This document shows, one piece after another, positions 50,513-62,732 of a stretch of 64,000 nucleotides of DNA. Position 1 is the stretch's first letter. Each line of letters starts with the position of its first letter. The position numbers and the translations under genes were made by a program. This stretch comes from Plantago ovata (Eukaryota; Streptophyta; Magnoliopsida; Lamiales; Plantaginaceae): NCBI GenBank assembly GCA_028274465.1, contig CM051458.1, forward strand, positions 75,331,766 to 75,395,765, written 5' to 3'. The notes beneath the pieces were generated by a model that saw only the letters and a list, made by a program, of their open reading frames with translations, did no database searches and was not told the origin of the DNA.

Positions 50513-53500
50513 CTAAGTCGAAACGGGAGGAGAACGAATGCTGAGACTAGATCGAAAATCCTCAAACAGAACAAGTGGCAGCCCCTTGGTGAAGATATCT
50601 GCAATCTGGTGCCGAGAAGGGACATGCCGCACACGCACTTCGCCTCGTGCAACCTTTTCACGGACAAAGTGAATATCCATCTCAATGTGCTTCGTACGCT
50701 GGTGTTGAACACAATTCCCGGAGAGGTAAATAGCACTCACATTGTCACAATAAACAAGAGTAGCCTTACTGATCGGAGAATGAAGTTCCATTAGAAGATT
50801 TCGAAGCCAACATGATTCGGACATGACATTAGCAACACCGCGGTATTCAGCCTCAGCACTGGAACGGGAGAGTGTAGGCTGTCGCTTAGCGGACCAAGAG
50901 ATGAGATTATCACCGAGAAAGACGCAGTAACCTGAAGTAGAGCGTCGCGTATCGGGACACCCCCCCCCCAATCGGCATCAGTATGCGCGACCAGATTACT
51001 AAGTGAAGAAGGAGAAAGGTGAAGACCAAGCTCCAATGTGCCTTGAACATAACGCAGGACCCGCTTAAGTGCATTCATGTGGTCATCAATCGGAGAATGC
51101 ATGTGTAAACAAATTTGTGGAACCGCATACGAGAGATCCGGACGAGTGAAGGTCAAATATTGAAGCCCCCCGCAAGGCTACGGTATAAGGTGTGATCAGC
51201 AAATGGTTTGCCAACAGTCCAACCCAGTTTTGCTTTTGTATCAACAGGGGTAGGACTTGAGTTACAAGAACTCATGCCGGCGCGCTCCAGAATGCTGGCA
51301 GCATAGGTGCGTTGAGACAAAAACAGGCCACCGGACTGATGTAGAACACGAATGTCGAGAAAGTCGTTCAACAAGCCCAAGTCCTTCATTGCAAACTCGG
51401 CATGGAGCTGTGCCATCAAGTGTTGTCGAAGAGCAGGGGTGGAGGCTGCCAAAATAATATCATCAACGTAGAGAAGAAGATATGCCATGGCGTCTCCATC
51501 TTTGTAAATAAAGAGAGAGGTATCAGATTTACTGTTGGTAAAAACCAATAGTGGAAACATAATCAGCAAAGCGTTGATACCACCCCCGAGGAGCTTGTTT
51601 GAGGCCATATAGTGATTTGTGAAGACGGCAGACATAATCTGGATGAGTTGAATCCTGAAAACCCAAAGGCTGGTGCATATAAATAGTCTCCTGTAAATTA
51701 CCATGTAAGAGTTATGCATTGCTTACATCAAGCTGATGAATGGACCACCTTTGAGAAAGTGCAATACTGAGAACCAAGCGAATAGTGGCCGGTTTTACCA
51801 CCGTATTGAATGTCTCGCCACATTCAATACCCACCCGCTGAGTTTTGCCATCACCTACAAGACGGGTTTTATGCATCTCAAACGAACCATCAGACCTGAT
51901 TTTATGAGTAAAAATCCACATGGAACGAATAATATTAACCCAGAGGGACGAGAACTAACTCCCACGTCTTATTTTAATAAGAGAATCATACTCATTAGTC
52001 ATGGCCAGTTTCCAATTCGAATCATGGAGTGCATCTATCGGAGTACGGGGAATAGGAGATGGTGTATTTAATGTAGTGTGAGCTTCAGAGGGATAAAAAA
52101 TGGTCTTGTTTTGAACAATCCCGTGTTGACTACGGGTGACCGGGCGCTGGGGAGGATAAACGGTATAGGTCCGAGATGGAACAGGTGGTTGTATGGGTGA
52201 CGCTAACGGGACAGGAGATGGAGGACTGGAGCAAGCTACATCAGGATTCAAAGGCGGAGGAGATGTGTCCACATTAGCCGAATGGATGGACTTGGCTGCT
52301 GGACCAGTGGGGAAGGAGGAGTAGGCTGTGGAGCCGGAGATAATGGGGCTAGTGGAGGTGCGGCCGACTGGACCAGGGGAGTGGGAGGAAGATTATGGGT
52401 GGGTGGAAACACAAAGGGTGAAGGAGCGTCCAGAAACTCATAAACATGCGGAGAATCGACAGAGTTGTGAGAAAAAGGAAAGACAACTCCATCAAACTTG
52501 ACATGACGACAAATAATGATTTTATGAGTCGCTAAATCATAACACTTATATCCTTGATGATTGTCGGGATAACCCAAGAACACAAGGAGTGGAACGTGCT
52601 TGTAATTTGCGTATAGTAGTGGAGGGGAAAAGTGGGAAGCACAAACAACCAACACGCGAATATGGGCATAAGAAGGCAAATGGCAATAGAGGACATGTTG
52701 TGGAGATTTATGGGAGAGGAGCTTGCTAGGTGTGATGTTATGGAGATGTGTGGCCATTTGTAAGGCATGATGCCAAAACGATGGCGGAATGGAAGCATGA
52801 AGCAAGAGAGTACGCATGATATTCTTGATGGAGCGAATCTTGCGTTCACTTTTCCATTTTGTGAGGATGTGTATGGGCATGAAAAACGAAAAGTGATACC
52901 ATTGGAGGAGCAAAATTGGCGAAATCGGTCATTGTTAAATTCGCCCCCATTATCACATTGAAAGGTTTTAATGGTTCGTTCAAACTGAGTTTTAATGTAA
53001 GAATGAAATTTCAAAAAAATAGTGAATACTTCGGATTTGTGAGCTAGAGGAAAAACCCAAAGAAAATTCGTAAAATCATCCAAGAATAAGACATAAAAAC
53101 GATGGCCAGAAGAACTTAACGTAGGAGACGTCCAAACATCGCTATAAATAATATCAAAGGGCATACATGTTTGAGACGAAGAAGAAACAAATGGCAATTG
53201 ATATTTTTTCACGAACACAAGAATGACAAAGTGTCGAACTAGTAGTACTTTTACAACCAATCAATTTATTTTGCCTAAGAATTGCTAAAATAGAATCACC
53301 GGGATGTCCTAAACGATCATGCCAAACTGAAGAAGCAAGACATGTGGCTGGAGGCTGATCCGGGAGTGAACTAGAAGGAAAACTGGATAAAGTGGGCTGG
53401 TACTATTACATCGCACGATATGTTGCCCCGTCTGTAAGTCAATCACAGAAAAACAATATGGATCAAAATTGACAGACACATGATTTTCAGTGGTAAACTT

Positions 53501-54809
53501 ACGCACAAAAATAAATTCATAATAATGTCAGGGGTGTGCAATGTATTATTAAGTGATAAAGGCTTGGTAGGGGTGGGGATAAAAGCATTTCCATAACCAC
53601 GAATTGGAATAGAGTGACCACTACCAACAGTAACACCAGATAAATTGCTCGTATTAAAATAAGATGTAAGAGTACCTTTAGAGTTCGTCATATGAGACGT
53701 AGCCCCGATATCCATATCCAGTTTCGATCAGGCTGAGATAATGCCATTGTGTGCATGGCTACCTCAATGTCTATAGGTGTCCAGGCATGGGCCGCATGTG
53801 TCTGGGGCTGTTGCGGACGAGGGCCTAAGAGGCCGGGTTGGCGAGAGCCACCAGACTGATCCCATGGCTGAGACGGGTAAGGGCAAGGAGGCACGGTCCA
53901 TTGAGGTGACTGCATCGAGGCCCAGGGCGGTGGTTGCATCCACTGTTGCTGACCCCAATATGAGGAACTGGGAGGACCAGAACGAGGGCCAGAACGGCCA
54001 GAAAATGAACCACCAGATTGACGGTTGTTGCGTTTGTTATTCTGGCGGCCTTTGGACTTGCCAGAACCTGAATCCCTGTGCGACTGACCCTCCTGTGGAT
54101 CAGCAGGTTCACTAGCAACCAACAAGGCATCATCGGAACAGATTTCTGCAGGGCACTCTCCTCCAACGTCAACATAGAGCGGGCCTCAAGGAACGAAGGC
54201 AAAACCTTTTTATGGCGAATGACAGACGCAACGTCCGCATATGCCGGTGTGAGGCCACCAATGATACACAAATCAGCCGATTATTGGTAACAGGGGCACC
54301 AACGTTACTCAGTTGATCAGAAAGCGACTTGAGACGCTGGCAGTATGCTGAAACCGAAGGAAAATCCTTCATACACGTGTTGTGAAACTCATTTTCAAGG
54401 GTGACCGCCCGAGAGTTTTTATTGTCTTGAAAAGGTCACGGAGACGAGCCCAAAGATCTTGAGCAGTGACATCGGACTCAATCACCGTATGAAGCAGATC
54501 GGTCGAGATGGTGGCATAATCCAGCCAACAACGGTGGCATCCAAAGTATTCCAAAGCTCCTTTTCATCATTAGAACGCTTTGTTTGGGGCTTAGGGTTGT
54601 CGTCGGCATCCAGGGACGGGAGGATGTGAGAGAGGACATTGTGAGAGCGACAATGAACCTTGAAGAGCTCTGCTCATGTCGCATATTGGACGTTCTCGGT
54701 CTCAAGAGTGATAGGGACGTGACTCTTGATGTTGGAAACATCAAGAGCAGGGTGATAGATAGAGGTGGAGGTGGGGGTTTGTGTCTTTGGAGGTGGAGCC
54801 GTCGACCAT
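50513..54809 (-). pseudogene. element D gag-pol, multiply broken
   Basis: In sense order: gag from ATG 54809 ([18 protein letters not shown] copia gag, then a Gly/Arg/Gln-rich C-part with no zinc knuckle); a protease whose catalytic triad reads DIG instead of DTG (near 53710); integrase (YSDVWTSPTLSSSGHRFYV, FQCDNGGEFNNDRF); a Pro-rich linker; RT (FTHKIRSDGSFEMHKTRL, YVDDIILAAS near 51460); RNase H ([27 protein letters not shown]) ending 50513. At least eight frame breaks are needed to join the parts, so it encodes no full protein. Confidence 0.88.
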
Positions 54810-54898
54810 GATGATTGATGAGCTGGGACGGAAAGGGGAAAGAGACGGCCGAGAAAGAAAGAGGCGGAAGCTAGGTTAGATCGTAACCTAATTTACCA

Positions 54899-55049
54899 TG
54901 AAAGAATGTAATCCCTTGCCTTTCTCATTCACATAACATAACGTATATCTATATACAACTACGTTAGCCTATAAATGAGGACTAATTATAATAGAATATT
55001 CCTATTCATTCTTTACAGATATAGCTAACTAATACTATGTATTCTAACA
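54899..55049 (-). repeat. 5' LTR of element D
   Basis: 151 bp, pairs with 50360-50506. The adjacent primer site reads TGGTAAATTAGG in the sense strand, a poor match to the iMet consensus beyond TGGTA, so the site is probably damaged. Confidence 0.88.
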
Positions 55050-55054
55050 AAGGT

Positions 55055-55468
55055 GAGGGGCGTAGAGCTGGAATACTAAAACTAGCTTGCGGCTGCGAAA
55101 CGGTGTATTCGATATGGCTGGTCCGCAACCAGATGATTTTTAAGCCTGGAGTGGATCATAATATGCACTTGGCTGAACGCATTAAAGTAGTGATCATGGA
55201 GAGATTGATGATGAACAAGAATTGAAGGACTTTGCACGCACATTAGAACAGTGAAAACGCTCCCGCCTTGCTTTGCTGCGGGTAGTTATGTGTGGCGCTT
55301 TATAATGTTATAATTTTTCTGCTGGCAAGCGCGTTTGATGTGTTTTCGTTTTGAGTTTGCTTCTGTCATACTAGTGGTCTGAGATTTGCGCCTGGATCAT
55401 AGGATTGATTTTTTGTAACGGTTTTTTTGTTTAATAGAAAATGCTCTAATTTCCAAAAAAAAAAAATA
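55055..55468 (+). pseudogene. LINE ORF2 C-terminus, 3'UTR and poly(A)
   Basis: RRAGILKLACGCETVYSIWLVRNQMIFKPG and a stop at 55223-55225, then about 230 bp of T-rich 3'UTR (CGGTTTTTTTGTTTAATAGA) and poly(A). Confidence 0.8.
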
Positions 55469-55733
55469 CTTAATCAATATGAACTTAATTTAACTTAATA
55501 ATTTTGAAACGAACATAAATTAATAAAACAAAAAAATTACATTAGTGATATTTTTAAAAGTTTCTATCAAATTAGTGTGACTTAAAAATATTCATACAAA
55601 TTAGTGGAAACTTCTTTTCAAATTGGTGATGGTTGGAAGTTTGGACCGGATAAAAAGGAAAGAAAGAATTGAACGGCTAATAATAGACAAGATTAACTCC
55701 AAGATTAAATACTTAGATGCATGTCAAAATCTA

Positions 55734-55900
55734 ACCACAATGTAAGATTGTCCATGGTTTTATGTTTTATGCTCTTCAGGTTTTGGGTTGAGGGTTCATT
55801 TTTTTGCATGGCTTATGCACTTTGCATTGTATATGTACTATTTTTATTTTTTGAATAAATTTTGCTGATTCCAAAAAAAAAAAAAAAGACCACCATGTAA
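55734..55900 (+). mobile_element. short L1 3' tail with target duplication
   Basis: Body 55746-55888: T-rich L1 3'UTR with AATAAA at 55854 and a poly(A) of about 15. ACCACAATGTAA (55734-55745) and ACCACCATGTAA (55889-55900) are the duplication, one mismatch. Confidence 0.75.
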
Positions 55901-56270
55901 CTAATTAAGTAAATATTAGGAATCTAATAGTATTATTTTTTAGTTGCATTTTTCTAATTAGCTAAGGTTAACTTAGTTCAAACATGTATAAATACTATTT
56001 ATAGAAAGTTTTTCATATAACATTAAATTTGATAGTAACTATCATAATTAACACTAATTACAATTAACCTTTCAACTAATTTTTATCTCCCTTTAATCAG
56101 GTCAAGTTTGGTTACAAGCATAACGGTTATAAGGTTTGCCATATATTATACTCTTATCTTTCTTGGTGATGATTATGGGATTGGTGGCGTGCATCTGATC
56201 TTATGCACTGTTGTAAGAAGGAAAAAAACAAAAAACAAACAAAAACAAACACAAACAAACGTGTTACATC
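55901..56270. other. intergenic, AT-rich
   Basis: No gene. A (CAAA)n-like run lies at 56223-56260. The end is the left target duplication of the next LINE tail. Confidence 0.6.
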
Positions 56271-57009
56271 TTTGTCTCCTCCTCAAGGTGGTTGTTTTGC
56301 TACAAGTAGGTTCGATTACCGGGTGGCGTTTGGAGGAGAGGTTCAGAAAACGGTGAGGAGTTGGTTAGGTCTTGGTTTGGTAGCTAACGAAGTTGGTTGT
56401 TTTGCTACAAGTTTCAAGAGGTTCGGTTACAGGGGTGGCGTACTGGTGTTTGGAGTAGAGGTTCAGAAAACCGGTGAGGAGTTGGTTTAGGCTTGGGTGT
56501 GGTAGCTAAGCAGTTGTTGTTTGCTACAAGTTTCTAGAGGTTCGGTTACATGGGTGCGTTTGGAGGTAAGTTCAGAAATCGGTGAGGAGAAAATGAGTAG
56601 TAGGTAGCAGGTTAAGAGCGAATTGAAGTAGAGGTGAATAAGGTTTGGGTAGAGGCGTGAAGAGTCCACGAGTAGTTGGTATCGGGCAATTGGTTTAGGT
56701 CTTGAAGTTGGTTGTCTGGATGCGTTATTGTCTTATTTGAAGTTTTCGATTACAGTGGTGGTTGGTGCCGGCATGGTCTTGTTCTCCGTGCGAGGCCACT
56801 GAGCTTGCTTCTTTCGGATGGTCTTTCATTGTGTGGATAGGTTTGGTTTGTGCCAGTGTTGCGTCTTGGTTAAGCGCGGCGAAGGTTTTAGGTGTTTGTA
56901 TTTTGTTAGTTTTTGTAATTGTCTCGAGCATTACATATTACATATGCTCTTTATTAATAAAAATCAAAAAAAATTGCCATTTCAAAACAAAAAAAATTTG
57001 TCTCCTCCT
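56271..57009 (+). mobile_element. L1 3'UTR insertion with internal tandem repeats
   Basis: TTTGTCTCCTCCT at 56271-56283 and 56997-57009 is a perfect 13-bp target duplication. The insert (56284-56996) is non-coding, ends in an AATAAA-containing AT region and A-rich tail, and has three copies of a unit of about 115 bp (near 56289, 56397 and 56514) with GTTGTTTTGCTACAAGT and GTTCAGAAA-CGGTGAGGAG. Confidence 0.8.
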
Positions 57010-57149
57010 GCAGTCCTGCCTACGGTAATGGGGACGGGACGGACTCATTGTTGATTATTGAAAGCTTCTTACTTGAAGGCCCGAGGAATTATGGTTTATA
57101 ACAGTATTTGTTTTTTGGAAACGGCAAAAAAAATTATAATTAAACAAGC

Positions 57150-57327
57150 ACAAGAAATGCTCCCATAACAGTAGCTTTATCAGCAATAATTTATATAGAA
57201 CATGACTTATATTTGGCAACGTATTTCACAAACATTTATTATTAACGAGTATAAGAAATGCTCCCATAACAATAGCTTTATTGAGCAATAATTATATAGA
57301 ACATGACTTATATTTGACAAATGTATA
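57150..57327. repeat. two-copy tandem duplication
   Basis: The segment AAGAAATGCTCCCATAACA...TAGAACATGACTTATATTTG occurs near 57152-57222 and 57254-57320, about 102 bp apart, with few differences. No function seen. Confidence 0.75.
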
Positions 57328-57532
57328 GGCTCTGTTCTTTTCATCTGAAAATTGATTATTTTAATTCAGTTCAGTTCAGTTCCGATGCATTAAGTTCGTT
57401 CAGATTTGGCTAATAGTATTTTGTACTACAAACAAGTTCAGTTCAGTTCAGATCCATTCAGTTCAGTTCAAATCAGTTCAGTTCAGATCAGATCAGTTCA
57501 GTTCAGACTTTTTCAGACGAAGAGAACAGAGC
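57328..57532. mobile_element. MITE with TTCAG microsatellite core
   Basis: Terminal inverted repeats of about 23 bp: GGCTCTGTTCTTTTC at the left and, reversed, GCTCTGTTCTCTTCG at the right, then TCTGAAAA in both. The centre is made of TTCAG/TTCAGA repeats. A target duplication is not clear (TATA or ATA-type). Superfamily not assigned. Confidence 0.65.
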
Positions 57533-57800
57533 ATAATAGTGTTCTACCAGTTTTTTTACATTGTTTAGAACACTAGCTTTATTCGATTAGTGTATTCCAC
57601 AATAATTTACTCAAGATCACTAAATGTGTTCGTTGGGTCTATTTTGCAATAGTTTATAACTATAACTATTTTTAACGGTTTATTATGCAATGGTGCAACA
57701 CCAACTCTAGTGTTGGGACATGTGTATTTCACAATAGTTTAGAACACTATCTGTGTTTAACGGGTTTATGACGCAATAGTTTAGAACACTATATGTCTTC
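57533..57800. other. spacer, AT-rich, with short repeats
   Basis: No gene. AATAGTTTAGAACACTAT occurs twice (near 57752 and 57776), and a partial form near 57560. Confidence 0.5.
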
Positions 57801-57828
57801 CACTACAAGAAAAACAGGATTTAGCGAC

Positions 57829-58143
57829 GGATACCATCCGTCGCATATGTAAGCGATCCGTCGCTAAATGCCATTAGCGACGGAAAGCCCGTCGCTAATA
57901 GGACGTCGCAAAAAGTGGCGTCGCTAATGAAATTTGCGACGGATGGTTTAATCCGTCGCTGTTTTTTGCGACGGATTAGACAATCCGTCGCAAACTTCAT
58001 CGTTGACCAAAGCTGAGAAGGATTAGTGATCCGTCCCTACAATATAGCGACGGATGAAATTATTTCATCCGTCGCTATATTGCTGGAACACAGTGTCAGG
58101 TTGGGGCAGACGAGAGTTGGCGACGGATGGTTTAATCCGTCGC
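57829..58143. repeat. CACTA subterminal repeat array
   Basis: About 14 copies of GCGACGGAT/ATCCGTCGC or shortened forms in both orientations, often as inverted pairs (for example GCGACGGATGGTTTAATCCG at 57938). In En/Spm such motifs bind the TnpA-type protein. Confidence 0.88.
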
Positions 58144-58383
58144 TAAGTGGTCTGGAATATTTTTTTTTATTTGTTTATATTTATTTATTAATTTTTTTTT
58201 GTAGTTGTACCCCGCAAATACGTAAATATTCGTAACTAAACATCTAAAAAAAAATTGTTCTAATCATTAATATAATGAAATTACTAATTGTCCTAAGCAA
58301 GGAACAGGAAAAAAAATTGTTCGAAATAGAAAAAATTGTTCGAAAAATAAAAAAAGAGTACTACTGCTGAGATCCTGGGGGCA

Positions 58384-60196
58384 TTAGGGGGGCATCGGCA
58401 TCATCGAACATGAAGAAGTCGGGAGGTGGCGCTCCACCGGGGGGGGGCATACTGCGCCATGATCCACTCGATGGATCTCTTGAATCCATGCCTCATCCTC
58501 GTCTGCTCTGCCCTCAACCGAGCAACCTCCTGGGCATGCTCCTGGACAGTCGCCTTCAGCTGTGCTGCTCCTGGAGGAACTCGGGAGGCACATCGGCTTG
58601 TCCCCTTCGGCGCTTGGAGGAGTTGGAGGAGGAGCCACCCTGGTTCACCGTCTCCGCTATCGCCTGCGAGAGGTTGTCCATGCCGAGGACACGCCCCTTA
58701 TCATCGAGATTCACGATCTCGAGATAGATGGCGTTCTCCTCCTCGGGCCGTGAGATCAAGGTTCTCAGTCTGGCCAGGAACTCCGCCTTAAATTCAAACA
58801 AACAATTAAACGATTTAATTAGTACGTTATTGATCGAGAATCAAATATTCAACAAGAAGCTCAGAAATCGAAAAAATATAAAACATACCGCGATTGTTTT
58901 GGCCCTATCAGACTGGAAGGTCATCTTTCCATCCTTATCCAGCTCCCGTGAGCCTCACAGAAGTGATCCCACATGGTCTGCTCCCTCCCCTCCGATATCT
59001 TCATCAAATATATATATAAATTAATAAAGTAATGATTGAATTGAAATAAGACTTAAGAAAGAAAGGAAACTATAACAAAGTACGTGACTTACCGCGTCCA
59101 TGTGGCGCGCCAACTGGGATTTCGAACCTAGTCGATGCTTCACCGAGCCTGTCCCATCCGGTGGATTATGGGCCCGGTTCTCCCTGTTCTGGTCCGACAA
59201 CTTCTGGGCTTGAAGGTTCTCCGCCCATAATGCTCCGCAGGGGCCACTCCTCCTCCCCATCCACCCGGCTTCTTCCCGATGCCTTGATCTTGGCGACCTT
59301 CTTCCGAAAGGCTTCGGAGCCTCATGTTCGAAGGCATACCACAAATCCGACTTGAACTTGTTGGGGAGGAAGAACTTTCCTACATTTCAGAAATATACAA
59401 AATTCAGACTAACTATATATGACACGGTGACTAACATATCACCCAAACAATTGCGCATTGTCCTATTTTCAACTAACACAACGGTGACTAACAATCACCC
59501 AAACAATTGCACATTGTCCTATTTCAACTAACACACGGTGACTAACATATCACCCAAACATTGCACATTGTCCTATTTCAACTAACACACGGTGACTAAC
59601 ATATCACCCAAGTAAAGAAATATTAAACCATAAGAGAAGAAGAAAGATTACTAACCTCCATAGCATTCCAAATCTCCGCCTTCCGCTCCGGAGTGAAAGT
59701 ATGCCACGGGGCTCAAGTGGTGGAGATCCACTTTCTTCGTGGATTCCTTGCTGATGAACTTTGCAGCCTCCCTCGGCATCTCCTGTTGCAATAACATACA
59801 CAATTAATCCAACTAAATAAAACATACAATACCAAACACAAAATTAATCCAACTAATAAACATACAATACCAAACACACAAATTAATCCAACTAAAAACT
59901 TACACATGTCCAGGCATGGGCCAGACGACGAGCTTGCAATTCACCCCGCTCACCCGCCCTGTACACCTCCCCCCGTTACCCATCATCCGGCAGGTTAGCA
60001 AACACGTCTGGGCCAGTAGACCTGCACTGCTGCTCGAACGGGGGCCAGGGGAGAGGGTCTCACGACCTGAGTCGCCGAGGTCCCCCGACTCAGGCTGACT
60101 ACTAGGGGTGCGGAATGGCGAGTCTGGCTCGGCGTAGCTACGGCTGCTGGCCGCCAACACTTCCTTGGTTCTTTGGCCTCGGCATGATCTGCACAT
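58384..60196 (-). pseudogene. CACTA-associated Transposase_24-like gene, spliced, partly broken
   Basis: Pieces in sense order: 60190-59900 (Ser/Pro-rich start, then MGNGGRCTGRVSGV); 59787-59660 (MPREAAKFISKESTKK); 59390-59095 (DLWYAFEHEAPKPF, RENRAHNPPDGTGSVKHRLGS); 58801-58560 (EEENAIYLEIVNLDDKGRVL); then a Gln/Arg-rich coiled tail to 58384 in another frame. The NRA-NP-TGS-KH block is typical of plant Transposase_24 (Ptta/En/Spm) proteins. Introns are AT-rich. In-frame stops and shifts suggest it is decayed. The TNP2-type transposase, if present, lies beyond element E. Confidence 0.6.
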
Positions 60197-60780
60197 TTAA
60201 GAACACCGTAAGAAATAATAAATGGACTTTGAGTATACACTGATAAGAAACGACACTGGACTTTATGCTGTAACTTATGATTTACAGATCCAAATGAAGC
60301 TGCAAAATGCATGTGAAAGACCAAAAAATGCAAGGATACATAGCCTACATTTAAAAATCTAATTTAATACAAATTTGATCTAATTAATCTAATTTAATCA
60401 TCATTTTAATGTAAACCAGTACTACCATTCTACTACTATTTCCAACATAGCACAGTAAAAACAAAAATCTTAAGCCTTACAGCTGAAAATCAACATTTAT
60501 CCTCGATAGTTCCATAAGCCTAAATTTACACTACTACTAATGGAGCATTTTGCAGCCTAAAACATCCCCAAATCAAGCTATTAATTTAAATATGCAACAT
60601 TAATAGAATTAATTAAAAATTAACTAAAAATTATGCAATCAAGTCATGGTTCAGAGCATATCATTCTCAAATAAATCTAGTACCATTATCAATTTTCTAA
60701 CATTTACTTCATCCTCAATTTTCTAACATTTATTTAAATTAAACAAGTTATCTAAATAAAACAAATATCCAGTATCCAGT
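60197..60780. other. AT-rich CACTA interior
   Basis: No ORF or repeat recognised. It ends in CCAGT, the probable target duplication of element E. Confidence 0.55.
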
Positions 60781-62717
60781 TGTTAGGAAAAGTGAAAAAA
60801 TTTGCCTCTAAGGCTAAGCAGGGAAGTTTAAAATTTAATCTCACTAAACTAATATGACTATTTGTTTATTATACTAGAAGAAATCACTTACGTGTCCTCC
60901 AGAAGAAGCAATTCAGCGGACAGCTATTCTCAATCTCCAAACAGAGCCTTGCTATCTCCTCGACAACTGGTTGATTTCTTCGTCTTCAGAAAAATCTCCA
61001 AGATGGCTCATCAACGGTTGATTGCCTTCCTTTGACCTTGGTATCCACGGGCAATGTTCCACAAGAACGCTAGGAGGTTCTTCTGTTTTTTGAGCTTTTA
61101 AGAAAATTTTCTTTCTGACTATCAGAGAAGAATATTTTCACGTGTGTTTAGAATAATATGGAATACTAAGAAGACTTCTCTCTTTCTGATTTAGTTAATT
61201 TGTTTGTTCAGAAAATCACGTAAGATTTTCTCCCAAGAAATCTAATTGACTAGGAGACTTCTCTTTCTCTTCTGATTTAGTTAGATAGATTGTTCAGAAT
61301 ATTACTAAGATTTTTATCCCAGCAAATCTTATTGACTAGGAGACTTCAAAAGTCATCAACTAACTAACAAACAGATAAATTAAATTACTAAAGGAGAGAA
61401 TTAAAGGAAAGGACAAAATAATAAATAAATAAATAAAACATAACATGGGGTAGCAAACGCTGCCTCCTATACTCCACGCCAGCAGCTGGGTTTACCCAGG
61501 CCTGGTTCTGTTTTTTTATCAATTTAATTCCCTTTTCTTTTATTTGGACCTCATTCTAAATCCCGTCCAAAATACAAAAGTCTTCAATTAATTAATTAAA
61601 TCCAATCAATTCAATTAATTATATTTCTAAAATATATTCCATATATAATGAATTAATATTAATCTAATTAATAACAATTCCATCATATTTATATATAGTA
61701 ATTTAACATTTCTAATTCATATTTAATTCCATATATATAGCTCGTTTGTAGTAACACCACCTTGAAGTGTGACCCATAGGGCCTTGCATATTAAGCAACA
61801 ATCTATTAAGGTCATAAAAAATTCCTAGACAATTTATCAGACAATATTAAAATGCAAGGAACGTTGTGAGGAAAACAAACCACATGTAGCGTAGGATACT
61901 TTGATGATACGGTCCCTTCATTCACGAATACTCGATGGGTCTAGAATATGGTTATGTGTCTATTCTAATACCTCCATTCATTGTCTCTCAATCTTATTAG
62001 TCGATCTATGAATATGTCCCAACACCATTTTGACATATTCACATACGGTGGCCACCGGTTTTGTGATCGCACTAAATATGAGAAGTGAGTATTCTCTCCT
62101 GTATCAATTACGGAGGAATGAATCCTATCTTGGCCCAATCACTCACACCATATGCTTCCTAATGTACCCAACGCATGCCGTATCTACCCTACTTTAAGAG
62201 TGCAAGCGTTGCGCATGGTCAAAGTACATTATTTCACATATGATGTAGTATTGACCTCAAGTCTAAGGACTACTAACATCACCCCACACATCGATACTAC
62301 CATAAACACTTAAATGATTTACCAAATGGTTTCACGATTGGGTATGCCAACACTCTCCAAAGTGTTCATATGCTCATTATGAATAACCAAGTTCATTCGT
62401 AGCAGTGATACCTACTACATCCTCAAAGGATCTAATGCAGCATATGTTAGCTTTAACCGCATCATTGATATCCCGTATCTCAATGACCTTCAGCTAGTGG
62501 CTTATTTTAGGACTTAATTATTGACACACAAGCTCCCACTAACTTGGTGATTACCTTGAGTCCTTGGAAACATTTATTGAATAATTCAAACAACCAATAT
62601 ATTATTCATAAAATGCAATGCCAATTGTATTTAATAATGTATAAATAAATACGATAACTGAATGTGATCAAGTACATATCCCTATCGTAGGTTGTCTCTA
62701 GGACATATATACTTTCA
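60781..62717 (-). repeat. 3' LTR of element E
   Basis: 1937 bp, TGTTAGGAAAAG...ATACTTTCA. Many short indels relative to LTR B. The GC hairpin block of B is largely replaced (61440-61505). The splice-donor-like GTAAGT near the LTR end (60889-60895, minus) is conserved. Confidence 0.88.
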
Positions 62718-62732
62718 ATCTCCCACTTGGTC

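Larger units (their letters stand above)
50360..55049 (-). mobile_element. Ty1/copia element D, complete but coding-dead
   Basis: Minus strand, 4.69 kb, LTRs of 147 and 151 bp, perfect 5-bp target duplication AAGGT (50355-50359 and 55050-55054). Polypurine tract TTAGGGGGAG next to the 3' LTR. The two LTRs differ at about nine bases plus small indels (roughly 94 percent identical). It belongs to the same family group as element A. Confidence 0.92.
49981..55468 (+). mobile_element. 5'-truncated L1 LINE, interrupted by copia element D
   Basis: Left part 49981-50354, right part 55055-55468, poly(A) at 55455-55466. CTTAATAAATCTGAAA (49965-49980) and CTTAATCAATATGAAC (55469-55484) form an aged 16-bp target duplication (13 matches). 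Element D sits inside with its own AAGGT duplication. Confidence 0.8.
57801..60780. mobile_element. CACTA (En/Spm) element, left part
   Basis: Begins with the hallmark CACTACAAGAAAAACAGG, followed by a dense subterminal array of GCGACGGAT and its inverse. The transposase-like gene at 58384-60196 is on the minus strand. The right end is not in the window: B-family element E is inserted at 60780/60781. Confidence 0.85.

Noticed and set aside
57360..57520. Telomere-like or satellite array
   Set aside because: The unit is TTCAG, not TTTAGGG, and it is enclosed by MITE terminal repeats.
58410..58791. Plus-strand ORFs over the CACTA gene
   Set aside because: Antisense shadows. The minus strand carries the Transposase_24-like residues.
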